64,000 bases of DNA from an uncultured Desulfuromonas sp. (GCF_963678835.1 NZ_OY787469.1:1674001-1738000); one strand, 5' to 3'. Numbered from the stretch's first letter, positions 11,981 through 22,869 are shown. Numbers and translations: made by a program. The notes: generated from the sequence alone by a model not told the origin.

Positions 11981-12007
11981 GGGAGGCCGTACGGCTTCCC
12001 TTTTTTT
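11981..12007 (+). terminator. Intrinsic terminator of guaA
   Basis: GGGAGGCC pairs with GGCTTCCC around GTAC (one G-T pair) and is followed directly by seven T. It lies 28 bases after the guaA stop and before the convergent ComEA-like gene. Confidence 0.85.
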
Positions 12008-12032
12008 GTTTGCTTGAGGATGGTGGCACCGC

Positions 12033-12302
12033 TTACTGTACGCAAAGCTGATCGCCCATTTTAGCCAGAGAGGCTTTGCCAATCCCTTTAATGTTGCATA
12101 GCTGGTCTACCGAGGAAAAGGTGCCGTGACTGGTGCGGTAGGCGACAATCTTCTCTGCGGTTTTCTGGCCAATGCCTTTGACGCTCTGTAACTGTTCAAC
12201 CGTCGCTGTGTTAAGATTGACGGGTTCGCTGCCCAGAGACGGACTGACGAGTACCAGGCATAGCGCAATGACCAACAGGGTTGTTTTGAACAGATGAAAC
12301 AT
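12033..12302 (-). CDS. ComEA-like helix-hairpin-helix protein, exported
   Basis: This 89-residue protein has a signal peptide (about residues 1-24, ending SLGSEP) followed by a tandem helix-hairpin-helix unit (VNLNTATVEQL, VKGIGQKTAEKI, IKGIGKASLAKM). This is the ComEA DNA-binding fold. ComEA binds incoming double-stranded DNA in the periplasm during natural transformation, but short ComEA-like proteins are also common in bacteria not known to be competent. An AAGGAGAG site precedes the start. It is a single gene, convergent with guaA and divergent from gmhB. Confidence 0.85.
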   Translation of the reverse strand: MFHLFKTTLLVIALCLVLVSPSLGSEPVNLNTATVEQLQSVKGIGQKTAEKIVAYRTSHGTFSSVDQLCNIKGIGKASLAKMGDQLCVQ

Positions 12303-12414
12303 GAGACTCTCCTTTCCTTTCGCTTGATTAGGGAAATATTAGACAATGGCAATATAACAGGACTGGCAAAATAAGTGAATTTTTTTATTATTGTTTTTAA
12401 ATTTTAGGATCTAA

Positions 12415-12993
12415 ATGTTGCAGACGAAAAAGCCCGCCGTGTTTCTCGACCGTGACGGTACCATTAATGTTGAACGGGATTATTTGTACCGGCCCGAGGA
12501 TTTTTGTTTTATCGATGGCGCAGATACCGCTATTCGCCAGCTGAATGATGCCGGTTTTCTGGTTGTTGTTGTGACCAATCAATCCGGAGTTGCTCGTGGT
12601 TATTACCGAGAGGAGGATGTTGACGTTCTCCATGCGTATCTGTCGCAGCGATTGGCCGAGGTTGGCGGCCATGTTGATGCGTATTATTATTGTCCCCACC
12701 ATCCGCGGTCGGGACAGCCTCCCTATGTCCAAGAGTGTGATTGCCGTAAAGGCAAACCGGGGATGTTGTTGCAGGCCGCTCGCGAGTTTGATATTGATCT
12801 GGCGCGGTCATGGATGGTGGGCGATAAAAAGGCCGATGTTGACGCCGGCCTGGCAGCTGGGTGCCGACCGGTTCTGGTTCGCACCGGACATGGTGAAAGT
12901 GAGTGCCGCAACATCGATGCTGACCAGGTTCCCGTGTGCGATGATCTAAGTGCTGCAGTCGCATTTATCCTGGTTAACTCACCGGACCCGTGA
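12415..12993 (+). CDS. gmhB: D-glycero-beta-D-manno-heptose-1,7-bisphosphate 7-phosphatase
   Basis: This HAD-family phosphatase removes the 7-phosphate in ADP-heptose synthesis for the LPS inner core. The 192-residue protein has motif I FLDRDGTIN (residues about 9-17), motif II VVTNQSG, a zinc-binding loop CPHHP...CDCRKGKPG typical of GmhB, and motif III/IV MVGDKKADVDAG. It is not beside other heptose genes. The ATG lies 112 bases after the divergent ComEA-like start; the ribosome site (AGGATCTAA) is modest. Confidence 0.9.
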   Translation: MLQTKKPAVFLDRDGTINVERDYLYRPEDFCFIDGADTAIRQLNDAGFLVVVVTNQSGVARGYYREEDVDVLHAYLSQRLAEVGGHVDAYYYCPHHPRSGQPPYVQECDCRKGKPGMLLQAAREFDIDLARSWMVGDKKADVDAGLAAGCRPVLVRTGHGESECRNIDADQVPVCDDLSAAVAFILVNSPDP

Positions 12994-13173
12994 TGTTTTT
13001 TAAAATATCCCGCAACGAGTTTAGGCGGCGGGAAACTGAATTTTAATCGAAAATTCTGATCGGTTATGTGGATGCGCGTGGTATGATCAGAGCGCAATTT
13101 TTTGGCAGGTGCCGGAGACTCTGTTGGTGCCGTTGACTCGTCCCGTTCCACCCTCAACCCTAAAGGTCTTTTT

Positions 13174-13782
13174 GTGTCTCGCACTCTTGTTCTTGCTTCC
13201 ACCAGCCCCTACCGCCAGCAATTGCTGCGTCAGTTGAACCTGCCCTTTACTGCCGTTGCGCCTCAGGGAGAAGAGGTCATTGACCAGCAGGTTGCTCCTG
13301 AACTACTGGTCAAACATCTTGCTCTGCAAAAAGCCAACAGCATCCGTGAGCGCTTTGATGATGCGTTGATTATCGGCTCGGATCAGGTGTTTGTTGATCC
13401 GCGTGGCCGTATTCTCGGTAAGCCCGGTGATGCAGCGGGGGCCTGTCGTCAGCTGAAAATGATGGCCGGTCACACCCATGTGTTTTACACCGGCTTGGCC
13501 GTGGTCGACTGCCGCACCGCTCAGACACTGGTCGATTATGTGACCTTTTCCGTGACGTTGCGCCCGCTGACAACCGAACAGATTGCCTATTATGTTGAGC
13601 AGGAGAAACCCTGGGACTGTGCCGGTTCGTTCAAGGTTGAGGGGCTGGGGATCGCACTGATGGAGCGGATGGCCGGCGATGACTACTCCAGTTTGATTGG
13701 TTTGCCGCTGATCCGTTTGACTACCATGCTGGCTGAGTGTGGTGTCGATGTGCTGGCACCGCAGCCCAACGTGTGTCGTTGA
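13174..13782 (+). CDS. maf: Maf family nucleotide pyrophosphatase
   Basis: Maf proteins hydrolyse non-canonical or canonical nucleoside triphosphates and are linked to septum control. This 202-residue protein has the N-terminal ASTSPYRQQLL motif, the acidic IGSDQVFVD site and the KPWDCAGSFKVEG substrate motif. A GTG at 13174 is chosen because homologues begin about four residues before LASxSPxR; the longer reading from a TTG at 13102 adds an unlikely low-complexity tail. dnaE follows after 58 bases. Which of the Maf subtypes it is cannot be decided, though WDCAGSFK rather than WDKAGAYA-type residues points to the YceF-like group. Confidence 0.88.
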   Translation: MSRTLVLASTSPYRQQLLRQLNLPFTAVAPQGEEVIDQQVAPELLVKHLALQKANSIRERFDDALIIGSDQVFVDPRGRILGKPGDAAGACRQLKMMAGHTHVFYTGLAVVDCRTAQTLVDYVTFSVTLRPLTTEQIAYYVEQEKPWDCAGSFKVEGLGIALMERMAGDDYSSLIGLPLIRLTTMLAECGVDVLAPQPNVCR

Positions 13783-13840
13783 CAAATTTTCACGCTGTCT
13801 TTAGCCGGACAACGTTTTTCTCAATTCGGATGATTAGCTT

Positions 13841-16800
13841 ATGGAACACGCCAATTTCGTTCATCTCCACCTGCACAGCCAATACAGCCTGCTCGATGGT
13901 GCGATTAAAATTCCCAACCTGATTGAGCGGGTCAAAGAATACAAGATGCCGGCAGTCGCAATTACTGACCACGGCAATATGTTCGGAGCCATGGAGTTTT
14001 ACACCAAAGCCACGGCTGCCGGCGTCAAGCCGATCATCGGTTGTGAGGTGTATGTTGCGCCAGGGAGCCGCACGGAAAAGAGCAATGCCCGCGGTTCATC
14101 GGAGGCATCCTACCACCTGGTGCTGTTGTGCCAGAACAAGACCGGTTACCGCAATCTGTGTTATCTGGTTTCCACCGCCTACCGTGATGGCTTTTACTAC
14201 AAACCGCGCATCGACTGGGAATTGCTCACCGAGTACAACGAAGGGCTGATCGCTATGAGCGCCTGCCTGGGCGGCGAGATTCCCACCCTGATTAATCTCG
14301 GTCGTCCCGACGATGCCCTGGCTCGTGCCGAACAGATGGCTCAGGTGTTTGATGATGACCGTTTTTATCTGGAACTGCAGGAAAACGGTATCCCCGAGCA
14401 GGCGACGGCCAATAACGGTCTGATCGACATCAGCGGCAAGCTGGGCCTGCCGTTGGTGGCCACCAACGATTGCCATTATCTGAGGCGTGAAGACGCTTAT
14501 GCCCATGAGGTGTTGCTGTGTATTCAGACCGGCAAGACCATGGATGACGAGAAGCGCATGCGTTTCGCCAACGATGGCTTTTATGTGCGCACGCCGGACG
14601 AAATGCGCGAGCTGTTCAGCCATGTGCCGCAGGCCCTTGACAACACGGTGGAGATTGCTCAGCGCTGTAACCTCGACTTTGATTTCGATACCTATCATTT
14701 TCCCCAGTACGAAAAACCGGCAGACAAGACCCTTGATGAGGTTCTGGAGGAGATGGCCCGTGACGGTCTTGAAGATCGTCTGAAAATGATCCGCTCATTG
14801 AATCCCGATTTGAGTGCTGAAGAGGAGCAGGTGTATCAGGATCGCCTCGAGCGGGAGCTGAAGACCATCCGCGATATGGGATTTCCCGGCTATTTTATTA
14901 TCGTTGCCGATTTTATCAACTGGGCCAAGGACCACGATATCCCGGTGGGGCCGGGCCGTGGTAGTGCGGCAGGCAGCCTGGTGGCCTTTGCCATCCGTAT
15001 TACCGACATTGATCCGATCCCCTACGATCTGCTGTTTGAACGTTTCCTCAACCCGGAGCGGATCTCCATGCCGGATATCGACGTCGACTTCTGCATCTAT
15101 GGCCGTGAAAAAGTCATCCAGTACGTGCAGGAGGAGTACGGCGCGCCGAATGTCGCCCAGATCATCACCTTCGGTACCCTGGGGGCCAAAGGAGTGATCA
15201 AGGATGTCGGCCGAGCGCTCAATATGCCGTATGGCGAGGTGGATAAATTATCCAAGCTGGTGCCGGCAGTGCTGAATATCACCCTCAAGGATGCCCTGCA
15301 GCAGGAACCGCGTATTCAGGAAATGGCCAAATCTGATGTGCGTGTTAAAGAGCTGCTCAATGTCGCCTTGTCGCTGGAAGGCTTGACCCGCCATGCCTCG
15401 ACCCATGCCGCCGGTGTGGTGGTCACCCCCAATCCATTGACCGATTACCTGCCGCTGTACACCGATCAGAAATCGGGCGGTCAGGTGACCCAGTTCCCCA
15501 TGAGCTATGTCGAAAAGATCGGTCTGGTCAAATTCGACTTCCTCGGTCTGAAAACGTTGACCGTTATCGACAATGCTCTGAGGTTGATCCATTCGGCAAA
15601 AAATCCCGATTTTGATCTCAACGTGATCGGCGATGATGATGACGCCACTTACGAACTGCTCAGCCATGGTGATACCACCGGCGTGTTCCAGCTCGAATCT
15701 TCGGGGATGAAAGAGCTGCTGGTCAAACTCAAACCCAACTGCTTTGAAGATATTATCGCCGCCTGCGCCCTGTATCGTCCCGGCCCACTCGGTTCGGGCA
15801 TGGTCGATGACTTTATTCTGCGTAAGCATGGGCAGAAGGATATTGTTTACGACTTTCCGCAACTGGAGCCGATCCTCAAGGATACCTACGGGGTTATCGT
15901 CTATCAGGAGCAGGTTATGCTCATCGCCCAAACCCTGGCCAACTACTCTCTCGGTGGTGCGGACCTGTTGCGCCGCGCCATGGGTAAGAAGAAACCCGAG
16001 GAGATGGAAAAGCAAAAAGTGCTGTTCCTTAAAGGCGCCAAGGAAAACAATCTTGATGCGAAAAAAGCGGAGGCGGTTTTCGACCTGATGGCCATGTTCG
16101 CCGCCTACGGTTTCAATAAATCTCACTCGGCGGCTTACGCTCTGGTGGCCTACCATACCGCCTACCTCAAGGCCCATTATCCCGTCGAGTTTATGGCGGC
16201 ATTGCTTACCGAGGATATGGAGAACACCGACAAGGTGATCAAAAACATTGCCGAGGTGCGTTCCATGGGCATCGAGGTCTTGCCGCCCGATATCAATGCC
16301 TCAATCCGCTCGTTTACCGTTCACGAAAACGCCATGCGTTTCGGTTTGGGGGCGGTCAAGGGGGTTGGTACCGCCGCGCTGGATTCCATTATCCATGTCC
16401 GCGAAGTCGATGGCCCCTATGATTCTCTCAATGATTTTTGTGAGCGGGTCGATCTGGGCAAGGTCAACAAAAAGGTGGTTGAATCGCTGATCAAATGCGG
16501 CGCGTTCGATTCGCTGGGCGGCAAACGTGCGCAATATATGGACGCTCTGGAAAGTGCTATGGAGATTGGCCAACAGGTGCAGCGTGAAAAGCAACAAGGT
16601 CAAGAGTCTCTGTTCGGCATGGAGGAGATGGTCACTCGCAGCGGCAGCAGCTATGGTGAATTGCCCGATGTTGCCGAGTGGGATGACAAGCTGCGCCTCA
16701 ACAATGAGAAAGAAGCCCTGGGTTTTTATATTACCGGCCATCCGCTATCGCGCTACGCCGAAGATATCAAACGCTTTGCCACCTGCGATCTTTCCGGGCT

Positions 16801-17317
16801 GGTCGAACGCAACGACAAAGAAGAGGTGCGGGTGTGCGGCATTGTCAGTGGCAAAAAGGAACTGGTGACCAAAAAAGGCGATCGCATGGCGTTTATCACT
16901 CTGGAGGATTTGACCGGTTCTCTGGAAGTGGTGGTGTTTCCGGAAGCCTTTCAGGCCGCCGCTGATTATCTGGGCGGTGATGATCCGTTGATGGTGTACG
17001 GCACGCTTGATGCCGGAGAGGACAGTTGTAAGGTGCTGGCCAACGAGATTCTGCTGCTCCACGATGTCAAAGAAAAGCAGACCTCTAAAATACACCTGCG
17101 TCTCACCACACCGGGATTGACCGATGACATGATGCAGACCCTTAAACACACCATGATGCGCTATTCGGGCTCCTGCGCGGTGATTTTGCACATGGTGGTA
17201 CCGAACCGCAGTGAAACACAAATTCGTGTGGCCAAAGAACTCAGTGTTGCCGCCAGCGATGACTTTGTCAGTGCTGTGGAAAAATTGTTCGGATACAATG
17301 TTGTCACCTTCGAATGA
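13841..17317 (+). CDS. dnaE: DNA polymerase III subunit alpha
   Basis: This is the replicative polymerase subunit, 1158 residues, the normal DnaE1 length. It has an N-terminal PHP domain (HLHLHSQYSLLDGA, ITDHGNMFGAMEF) and a palm with GPGRGSAAGSLVAF and the catalytic aspartates in MPDIDVDF (residues about 409-416). The fingers, a HhH region (LKPNCFEDII, FNKSHSAAYALVAYHTAYLKAHYP) and a C-terminal OB domain (VRVCGIVSGKKELVTKKGDRMAFITLED) follow. It lies between maf and accA, the arrangement commonly seen in relatives. The start is the ATG at 13841, directly before the PHP domain. Confidence 0.98.
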   Translation: MEHANFVHLHLHSQYSLLDGAIKIPNLIERVKEYKMPAVAITDHGNMFGAMEFYTKATAAGVKPIIGCEVYVAPGSRTEKSNARGSSEASYHLVLLCQNKTGYRNLCYLVSTAYRDGFYYKPRIDWELLTEYNEGLIAMSACLGGEIPTLINLGRPDDALARAEQMAQVFDDDRFYLELQENGIPEQATANNGLIDISGKLGLPLVATNDCHYLRREDAYAHEVLLCIQTGKTMDDEKRMRFANDGFYVRTPDEMRELFSHVPQALDNTVEIAQRCNLDFDFDTYHFPQYEKPADKTLDEVLEEMARDGLEDRLKMIRSLNPDLSAEEEQVYQDRLERELKTIRDMGFPGYFIIVADFINWAKDHDIPVGPGRGSAAGSLVAFAIRITDIDPIPYDLLFERFLNPERISMPDIDVDFCIYGREKVIQYVQEEYGAPNVAQIITFGTLGAKGVIKDVGRALNMPYGEVDKLSKLVPAVLNITLKDALQQEPRIQEMAKSDVRVKELLNVALSLEGLTRHASTHAAGVVVTPNPLTDYLPLYTDQKSGGQVTQFPMSYVEKIGLVKFDFLGLKTLTVIDNALRLIHSAKNPDFDLNVIGDDDDATYELLSHGDTTGVFQLESSGMKELLVKLKPNCFEDIIAACALYRPGPLGSGMVDDFILRKHGQKDIVYDFPQLEPILKDTYGVIVYQEQVMLIAQTLANYSLGGADLLRRAMGKKKPEEMEKQKVLFLKGAKENNLDAKKAEAVFDLMAMFAAYGFNKSHSAAYALVAYHTAYLKAHYPVEFMAALLTEDMENTDKVIKNIAEVRSMGIEVLPPDINASIRSFTVHENAMRFGLGAVKGVGTAALDSIIHVREVDGPYDSLNDFCERVDLGKVNKKVVESLIKCGAFDSLGGKRAQYMDALESAMEIGQQVQREKQQGQESLFGMEEMVTRSGSSYGELPDVAEWDDKLRLNNEKEALGFYITGHPLSRYAEDIKRFATCDLSGLVERNDKEEVRVCGIVSGKKELVTKKGDRMAFITLEDLTGSLEVVVFPEAFQAAADYLGGDDPLMVYGTLDAGEDSCKVLANEILLLHDVKEKQTSKIHLRLTTPGLTDDMMQTLKHTMMRYSGSCAVILHMVVPNRSETQIRVAKELSVAASDDFVSAVEKLFGYNVVTFE

Positions 17318-17507
17318 TTAGGCTACCATGTACCGATTAAGCTGAATCGATTGGAGGAGGCCGGTTGCAGCCGCGGAGGCACACACCGGTATCGATCTTT
17401 TTTTTGTTTTTGAGCATGCAGGACAGCGCGACAAGGGGGCTGTCATTTGCGAATAAACACGCCTGACGCGACAGCGTGGTGGGTCGGGCGGAGTATGGGA
17501 GAGCCTC

Positions 17508-18476
17508 ATGCAAGCATATCTGGATTTTGAGAAACCTTTGGTTGATCTCGAACAAAAAATCCTCGAACTTCGTGAATATTCGACGGAAAGTGTTGATTTT
17601 AGCAGCGAGTTACAGAAACTGGAGAAGAAAGCTGAAAAGCTTCGTGAAGATATCTTCTCCAAATTGACCCGCTGGCAACGCACCCAGCTGGCCCGTCATC
17701 CGGGACGGCCTTTTACCCTCGATTTTATTCAAAATATTTTTACCGACTGGTTTGAATTGCACGGTGATCGCAATTTCCGCGATGACCCGGCGCTGGTGTG
17801 TGGTTTTGCCCGCTTTGACGGTCAACCCTGCGCAGTGATTGGCCACCAGAAGGGGCGCGACACCAAAGAAAAGGTGATCCGCAACTTCGGCATGCCCAAC
17901 CCCGAAGGCTATCGCAAAGCCCTGCGCATCATGCAGATGGCTGAGCAATTCGGTTTGCCGATTTTTACCTTTGTCGACACACCGGGTGCTTACCCCGGCA
18001 TCGGTGCTGAGGAGCGCGGGCAGGCCGAAGCCATTGCCCGTAATCTGCGCGAGATGGCAGCACTGAAGGTTCCCGTTATTGTCACGGTGACCGGTGAAGG
18101 GGGCTCCGGTGGTGCGCTGGCCGTTGCCGTTGGTAACCGTGTACTGATGATGGAATACTCGGTGTATTCGGTGATCTCTCCAGAGGGCTGTGCTGCCATT
18201 TTGTGGAGTGACGGCACCAAGGGGCCTCAAGCTTCCGAAGCGCTCAAATTGACCGCCGCCGACATCAATGAACTGGGTTGTATTATCGATGATGTGATCG
18301 AAGAGCCTCTGGGGGGCGCGCATACCAACACGACCCTGGCGACCGAAAACGTCAAACAATGCTTGAAGAAGCATCTTGATGAACTGCAGCAGCTTTCGCC
18401 GGAAGAACTGGTTGAGCAGCGTTACGAAAAATTCCGCGCCATGACCGTCATGCAGGAACTGGCGGTGGAGGAATAA
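17508..18476 (+). CDS. accA: Acetyl-CoA carboxylase carboxyltransferase subunit alpha
   Basis: AccA forms with AccD the carboxyltransferase that moves carboxyl from biotin-BCCP to acetyl-CoA, giving malonyl-CoA. The 322-residue protein matches the family from [14 protein letters not shown] at the N terminus to the crotonase-type core ([31 protein letters not shown]). The ATG at 17508 follows GGGAGAGCC. rlpA begins 3 bases after the stop, so these two are translationally linked. A 190-base spacer with a T-rich stretch separates it from dnaE. Confidence 0.97.
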   Translation: MQAYLDFEKPLVDLEQKILELREYSTESVDFSSELQKLEKKAEKLREDIFSKLTRWQRTQLARHPGRPFTLDFIQNIFTDWFELHGDRNFRDDPALVCGFARFDGQPCAVIGHQKGRDTKEKVIRNFGMPNPEGYRKALRIMQMAEQFGLPIFTFVDTPGAYPGIGAEERGQAEAIARNLREMAALKVPVIVTVTGEGGSGGALAVAVGNRVLMMEYSVYSVISPEGCAAILWSDGTKGPQASEALKLTAADINELGCIIDDVIEEPLGGAHTNTTLATENVKQCLKKHLDELQQLSPEELVEQRYEKFRAMTVMQELAVEE

Positions 18477-18479
18477 TTC

Positions 18480-19241
18480 GTGGTGCGGCGCTGGTGTTGC
18501 CTTCCCTTTATCGCGGTTCTTATCGCGTTGGCGGGGTGTTCTTCGTCAACCCCGCAATCACCGGCGGTCTCTCCGACAACAGGCAAGCCATTGAGAGGCT
18601 GGCAGAAACCCTATGAGGTCTACGGGGTGTCCTATACGCCTCTGCTTGATCATCAAGGGTTCAGTGAAGAGGGAATTGCCAGCTGGTATGGCAAAAAATT
18701 CCACGGCCGCAAAACCAGCAACGGCGAGATTTACGACATGTACGCCATGACGGCGGCCCATAAAACTTTGCCGTTGGGCGTTTTTGTCCAAGTGGATAAT
18801 CTGAATAACGGCAAAACGGCTGTCGTGCGTGTCAATGATCGTGGCCCGTTTGTCGCCGGTCGAATTATCGATCTGTCCTACACCGCCGCCAGTCGCCTTG
18901 GCGTGGTTGGACCGGGCACCGCTCCGGTACGCATTACCGCGCTGGGCTATCAGCAGTGGGATAACAGCGGACAACCGCATTACACTTTGCCGCAATCGGT
19001 ACAAACCGGGCCGTTCACTGTTCAGGTCGGGGCGTTTACTCAGCAGCCGAATGCGACTCGGTTGGCGGAAAAACTCAAACGTCAATACGGTCATGCCGAT
19101 GTACAGCAGGCCTGGGTGGACGGACGGCTGTTTTATCGGGTGCGGGCTGGCAAATACGATTCGCTGGAGGCCGCGCAGCAGGGGCGTGAGGAGCTGGCTA
19201 GGCAGGGCGTGGGCCGTGGTTTTGTTGTCGCGATCGACTGA
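18480..19241 (+). CDS. rlpA: RlpA-like septal lipoprotein with SPOR domain
   Basis: This 253-residue lipoprotein (lipobox IALAGC, Cys20) has a double-psi beta-barrel RlpA domain at about residues 60-150 (EEGIASWYGKKFHGRKTSNGE, NDRGPFVAGRIIDLSYTAA). A C-terminal SPOR domain at about 178-250 follows (FTVQVGAFTQQPNATRLAEKL). By family knowledge, RlpA cleaves denuded peptidoglycan strands and SPOR takes it to the septum. It starts with GTG 3 bases after accA and ends at a bidirectional terminator. Confidence 0.92.
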   Translation: MVRRWCCLPFIAVLIALAGCSSSTPQSPAVSPTTGKPLRGWQKPYEVYGVSYTPLLDHQGFSEEGIASWYGKKFHGRKTSNGEIYDMYAMTAAHKTLPLGVFVQVDNLNNGKTAVVRVNDRGPFVAGRIIDLSYTAASRLGVVGPGTAPVRITALGYQQWDNSGQPHYTLPQSVQTGPFTVQVGAFTQQPNATRLAEKLKRQYGHADVQQAWVDGRLFYRVRAGKYDSLEAAQQGREELARQGVGRGFVVAID

Positions 19242-19267
19242 TTGACGCAACATTTTGAGTTATAAAA

Positions 19268-19303
19268 AACAGCGCGTTTCGTGATGACGAAGCGCGCTGT
19301 TTT
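19268..19303. terminator. Bidirectional terminator between rlpA and a convergent gene
   Basis: The arms AACAGCGCGTTTCGT and ACGAAGCGCGCTGTT pair along about 15 bp, with A-rich sequence on the left and T-rich on the right, so it can serve both convergent transcripts. The stop of the minus-strand gene overlaps its edge. Confidence 0.75.
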
Positions 19304-20086
19304 TTATTCGATGACGTCACGAATCCACTGTTTCTGGCGAGCGCTGAGCGTTTGACTGTGCAACAGATTGCGCGCTTCGGTGCGCGGCAGACGCGGCAGA
19401 AACTGGATAAACCACACGCGTGGTGTCTGGCGGTTTTTGAGGATGGCACGGCGTAAATTGGGCCGTTGACTCCAGCGGGGATGACGCGCTATCTGCGAGA
19501 TGGTTTCCGCCGTGGCGTTGGAACCGTTAAGGTGCTGATACAACGCGACTTCCTGAAGTTTTGGATTGTTGAGACCGGCTTCGATCACCTGCGGGTGACC
19601 CTCTTTGAACAGAGCTTGCAGAACCGTGGCCGTGGCTCGGCGCGCCAGACTGATGCGGTTGCCAAGTGGGGCCATGGGCAGGCGCTGGATGATGGCCAGT
19701 TCGGCGGCCATGCGCAGATCCGCCGATTGCCCAGGCAGATAACACAGATTGAGCACTTCAAACAGATGAAGTCGCGACAGCAGTTTTTTGACCAGGGCGG
19801 GGGAGACAGCCGGATGGGACAGGATGGCCATGCACACCCGTGATTTTTCACACAGTTTGTGGCGACCGACGGCATTGAGAAACGAGCTGGTCACGTCGTG
19901 ACGTTTGAGCACCTGCAATAGATGCTCTTCAGCCAGGGCGACATTTTTCAGGGCCGCATGGAGGACCTCGCTCGACGGATCATGGAGAACCTCTTTTAAA
20001 TCATCGCTATCCGTGGTCAACGCCCGTTTAAGGCGGTGAACCATGTCGGCGTCTAAAGAAGTTGATTGCGTTGAGGGTGTGCTCAT
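19304..20086 (-). CDS. Hypothetical alpha-helical repeat protein
   Basis: This 260-residue protein has no signal peptide or TM segment. The body is made of about 35-residue helical units (LHDPSSEVLHAALKN, LSHPAVSPALVKKLL, NPKLQEVALYQHL, ARHPRWSQRPNLRRAIL), each with the xHPxV/xNPxL turn seen in HEAT-like or leucine-rich-variant repeats. Such proteins usually bind other proteins. I do not recognise a named family. It starts 72 bases before the tgt stop in the same direction, with an AAGGAGTCC site, so it may be cotranscribed with tgt. Confidence 0.75.
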   Translation of the reverse strand: MSTPSTQSTSLDADMVHRLKRALTTDSDDLKEVLHDPSSEVLHAALKNVALAEEHLLQVLKRHDVTSSFLNAVGRHKLCEKSRVCMAILSHPAVSPALVKKLLSRLHLFEVLNLCYLPGQSADLRMAAELAIIQRLPMAPLGNRISLARRATATVLQALFKEGHPQVIEAGLNNPKLQEVALYQHLNGSNATAETISQIARHPRWSQRPNLRRAILKNRQTPRVWFIQFLPRLPRTEARNLLHSQTLSARQKQWIRDVIE

Positions 20087-20157
20087 TCGTGGACTCCTTA
20101 GCAGGAGAGCGAAAAAATCCCGCTCCGGGTGTATTCACTCCCCTGCCAGGTTGGTCT

Positions 20158-21348
<1,191 letters not shown>

Positions 21349-21431
21349 TCAGCACAGTATCAAAAGCCATGCAATAAAGCAATTCAACGGGGCCAGCAGT
21401 CTATTGTACGCGCTGGTTCGGGGAGGACATT

Positions 21432-22409
21432 ATGATTCTGACGGGAACGCTGGAACGTGCTGAATTCGTCAAATTACGCTACCGGGTACGTCTGTTGGAA
21501 CCTCTGGATGTGGATCTGGCCACACTGCTGCGTCTGCGGCGTAACCTTCGTGCTGCCGGAAGTTATGTCTTCTATCATGCTGATGGCCGCACCAACGCCG
21601 GTGTGCATCCGTTCAGTCAGCTGTTTTCTCCGCCGATTGCCGATGACCCCGTGGCCCGACAGCGCTACCAGCAAAGCGCTGCTGCATTTGTACTGCAACC
21701 GGACCCGGCCTGTTGCCGTCACTATCAACGGGATGAGCTGTTGACTTTTCCGGTGGTGTTGTGGGGTGGACGCCAAGAGCAGATTGTCCAGCTGGCCCAA
21801 GTGTTTCAGGCGTTGGGCAAAAATGGATTGCGTCATGATGCCGGTCGCTTTGAATTGCTGGAGATTGCCGGTCAGGACTCTTCGGGACGTTATGCCAATC
21901 TGTGGCGTGCTGGGGAGGATCTGGCTCAGGTACAAAGCCCGCTACGCGATGCTGACTGGTGGTTATCGACCCTGCCGGTTGCGGTGAATGATCTGACGTT
22001 GAAGTTTATTACGCCGGCGCGTTTGATGCAGCGCAATCGACCGCTGTTTCGAGCCGATTTTTCCGATCTGTTTCCATTTATTCTGCGTCGGGTGACATCG
22101 ATGCTTTATGCCCATTGCCATTTGGAATTGGTCGATGACCCGGCTCGCATGATTGAACTTGCTCAGCAGGTTGTTGTGCTGGAAAATCACCTCGAATGGC
22201 AGGATTGGCGACAGCTGGGACCCGACCCGCAGATGCAGCAGCCTTTAGGCGGACTGATGGGCACGTTGCGGTTACAGGGCGCGACTCTGGTTGACCTGTT
22301 ACCGGTTCTGGAATTGGGAACCTTGATGAATCTGGGGAAAAATGCCGCTTATGGAGCTGGCTGCTATCACTTGCAGGTGCGCGGGGAGCCGTTTGAAAAA
22401 TCCCATTAA
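21432..22409 (+). CDS. cas6: Cas6-like CRISPR RNA-processing RAMP protein (isolated)
   Basis: This 325-residue protein has a C-terminal half matching the Cas6 C-terminal RAMP fold: a GTLRLQG strand, a hydrophobic stretch LLPVLELGTLMNLG, and the glycine-rich loop GKNAAYGAGCY at residues 302-312. The N-terminal half contains paired RRNLRAAGSYVFYH and GVHPF segments. Cas6 enzymes cut pre-crRNA at repeat hairpins. No CRISPR repeat, Cas1, Cas2 or effector gene is present in this window, so the gene is isolated here. GGGGAGG precedes the ATG. The assignment is by pattern; a non-CRISPR RNA role is possible. Confidence 0.7.
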   Translation: MILTGTLERAEFVKLRYRVRLLEPLDVDLATLLRLRRNLRAAGSYVFYHADGRTNAGVHPFSQLFSPPIADDPVARQRYQQSAAAFVLQPDPACCRHYQRDELLTFPVVLWGGRQEQIVQLAQVFQALGKNGLRHDAGRFELLEIAGQDSSGRYANLWRAGEDLAQVQSPLRDADWWLSTLPVAVNDLTLKFITPARLMQRNRPLFRADFSDLFPFILRRVTSMLYAHCHLELVDDPARMIELAQQVVVLENHLEWQDWRQLGPDPQMQQPLGGLMGTLRLQGATLVDLLPVLELGTLMNLGKNAAYGAGCYHLQVRGEPFEKSH

Positions 22410-22465
22410 TTCTGTATACTTCATATACCGGTTATCACTCTCGACTAAGGATTGCGGAGGTGGTT

Positions 22466-22771
22466 ATGAAAGATGTCTGGGATGAGCGAGAAAAAGCTTT
22501 CGAAAATCAGTATTTTCGTGATGTAGAGCGCAAACAGATCGAAGCAATGAAAGAGAAGATGCATGAAGGACAGATCCGTGAGTTGTGTAAAAATCGTTGC
22601 CCCAAATGTGGCGAAGAGATTCAGTCCAACACTTTTCGCGGCGTGCCTCTTGATCAATGCCCCTCTTGCGGTGGTATTTGGCTGGGGCCAAACGACTTGA
22701 AAATATTGGCCGAAAAGGATCATCGTACCTGGTTTGACAACTGGTTCCACGCTGGAGAAAGCCAGGATTGA
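22466..22771 (+). CDS. TFIIB-type zinc-ribbon protein
   Basis: This 101-residue cytoplasmic protein begins with a charged helical N-terminal half (EREKAFENQYFRDVERKQIEAMKEKM), then a zinc ribbon CPKCGEEI...CPSCGGIWLGPNDLKIL (residues about 49-85) of the zf-TFIIB type. Such proteins are widespread and uncharacterised. GGAGG lies five bases before the ATG at 22466; a GTG six bases upstream is less well placed. The gene is 56 bases after cas6 in the same direction, so cotranscription is possible. Confidence 0.8.
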   Translation: MKDVWDEREKAFENQYFRDVERKQIEAMKEKMHEGQIRELCKNRCPKCGEEIQSNTFRGVPLDQCPSCGGIWLGPNDLKILAEKDHRTWFDNWFHAGESQD

Positions 22772-22842
22772 TATTATGATAAAAAGGCGACTTACATCCT
22801 CGGGGACCTTTTTTCCCCTGTTGTATCGCGGTGTTTCAAGCG

Positions 22843-22869
22843 GCGGGTCAGGGCTTTTCCTTGACCCGC
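22843..22869. other. Hairpin in the spacer before 22961
   Basis: GCGGGTCA and TGACCCGC are perfect 8-bp arms extended by one G-T and two G-C pairs. No T tract follows, so it is not a clear terminator. Confidence 0.35.

Noticed and set aside
12033..12302. Evidence of natural transformation
   Set aside because: A lone short ComEA-like protein without ComEC or pilus genes in the window does not show competence.
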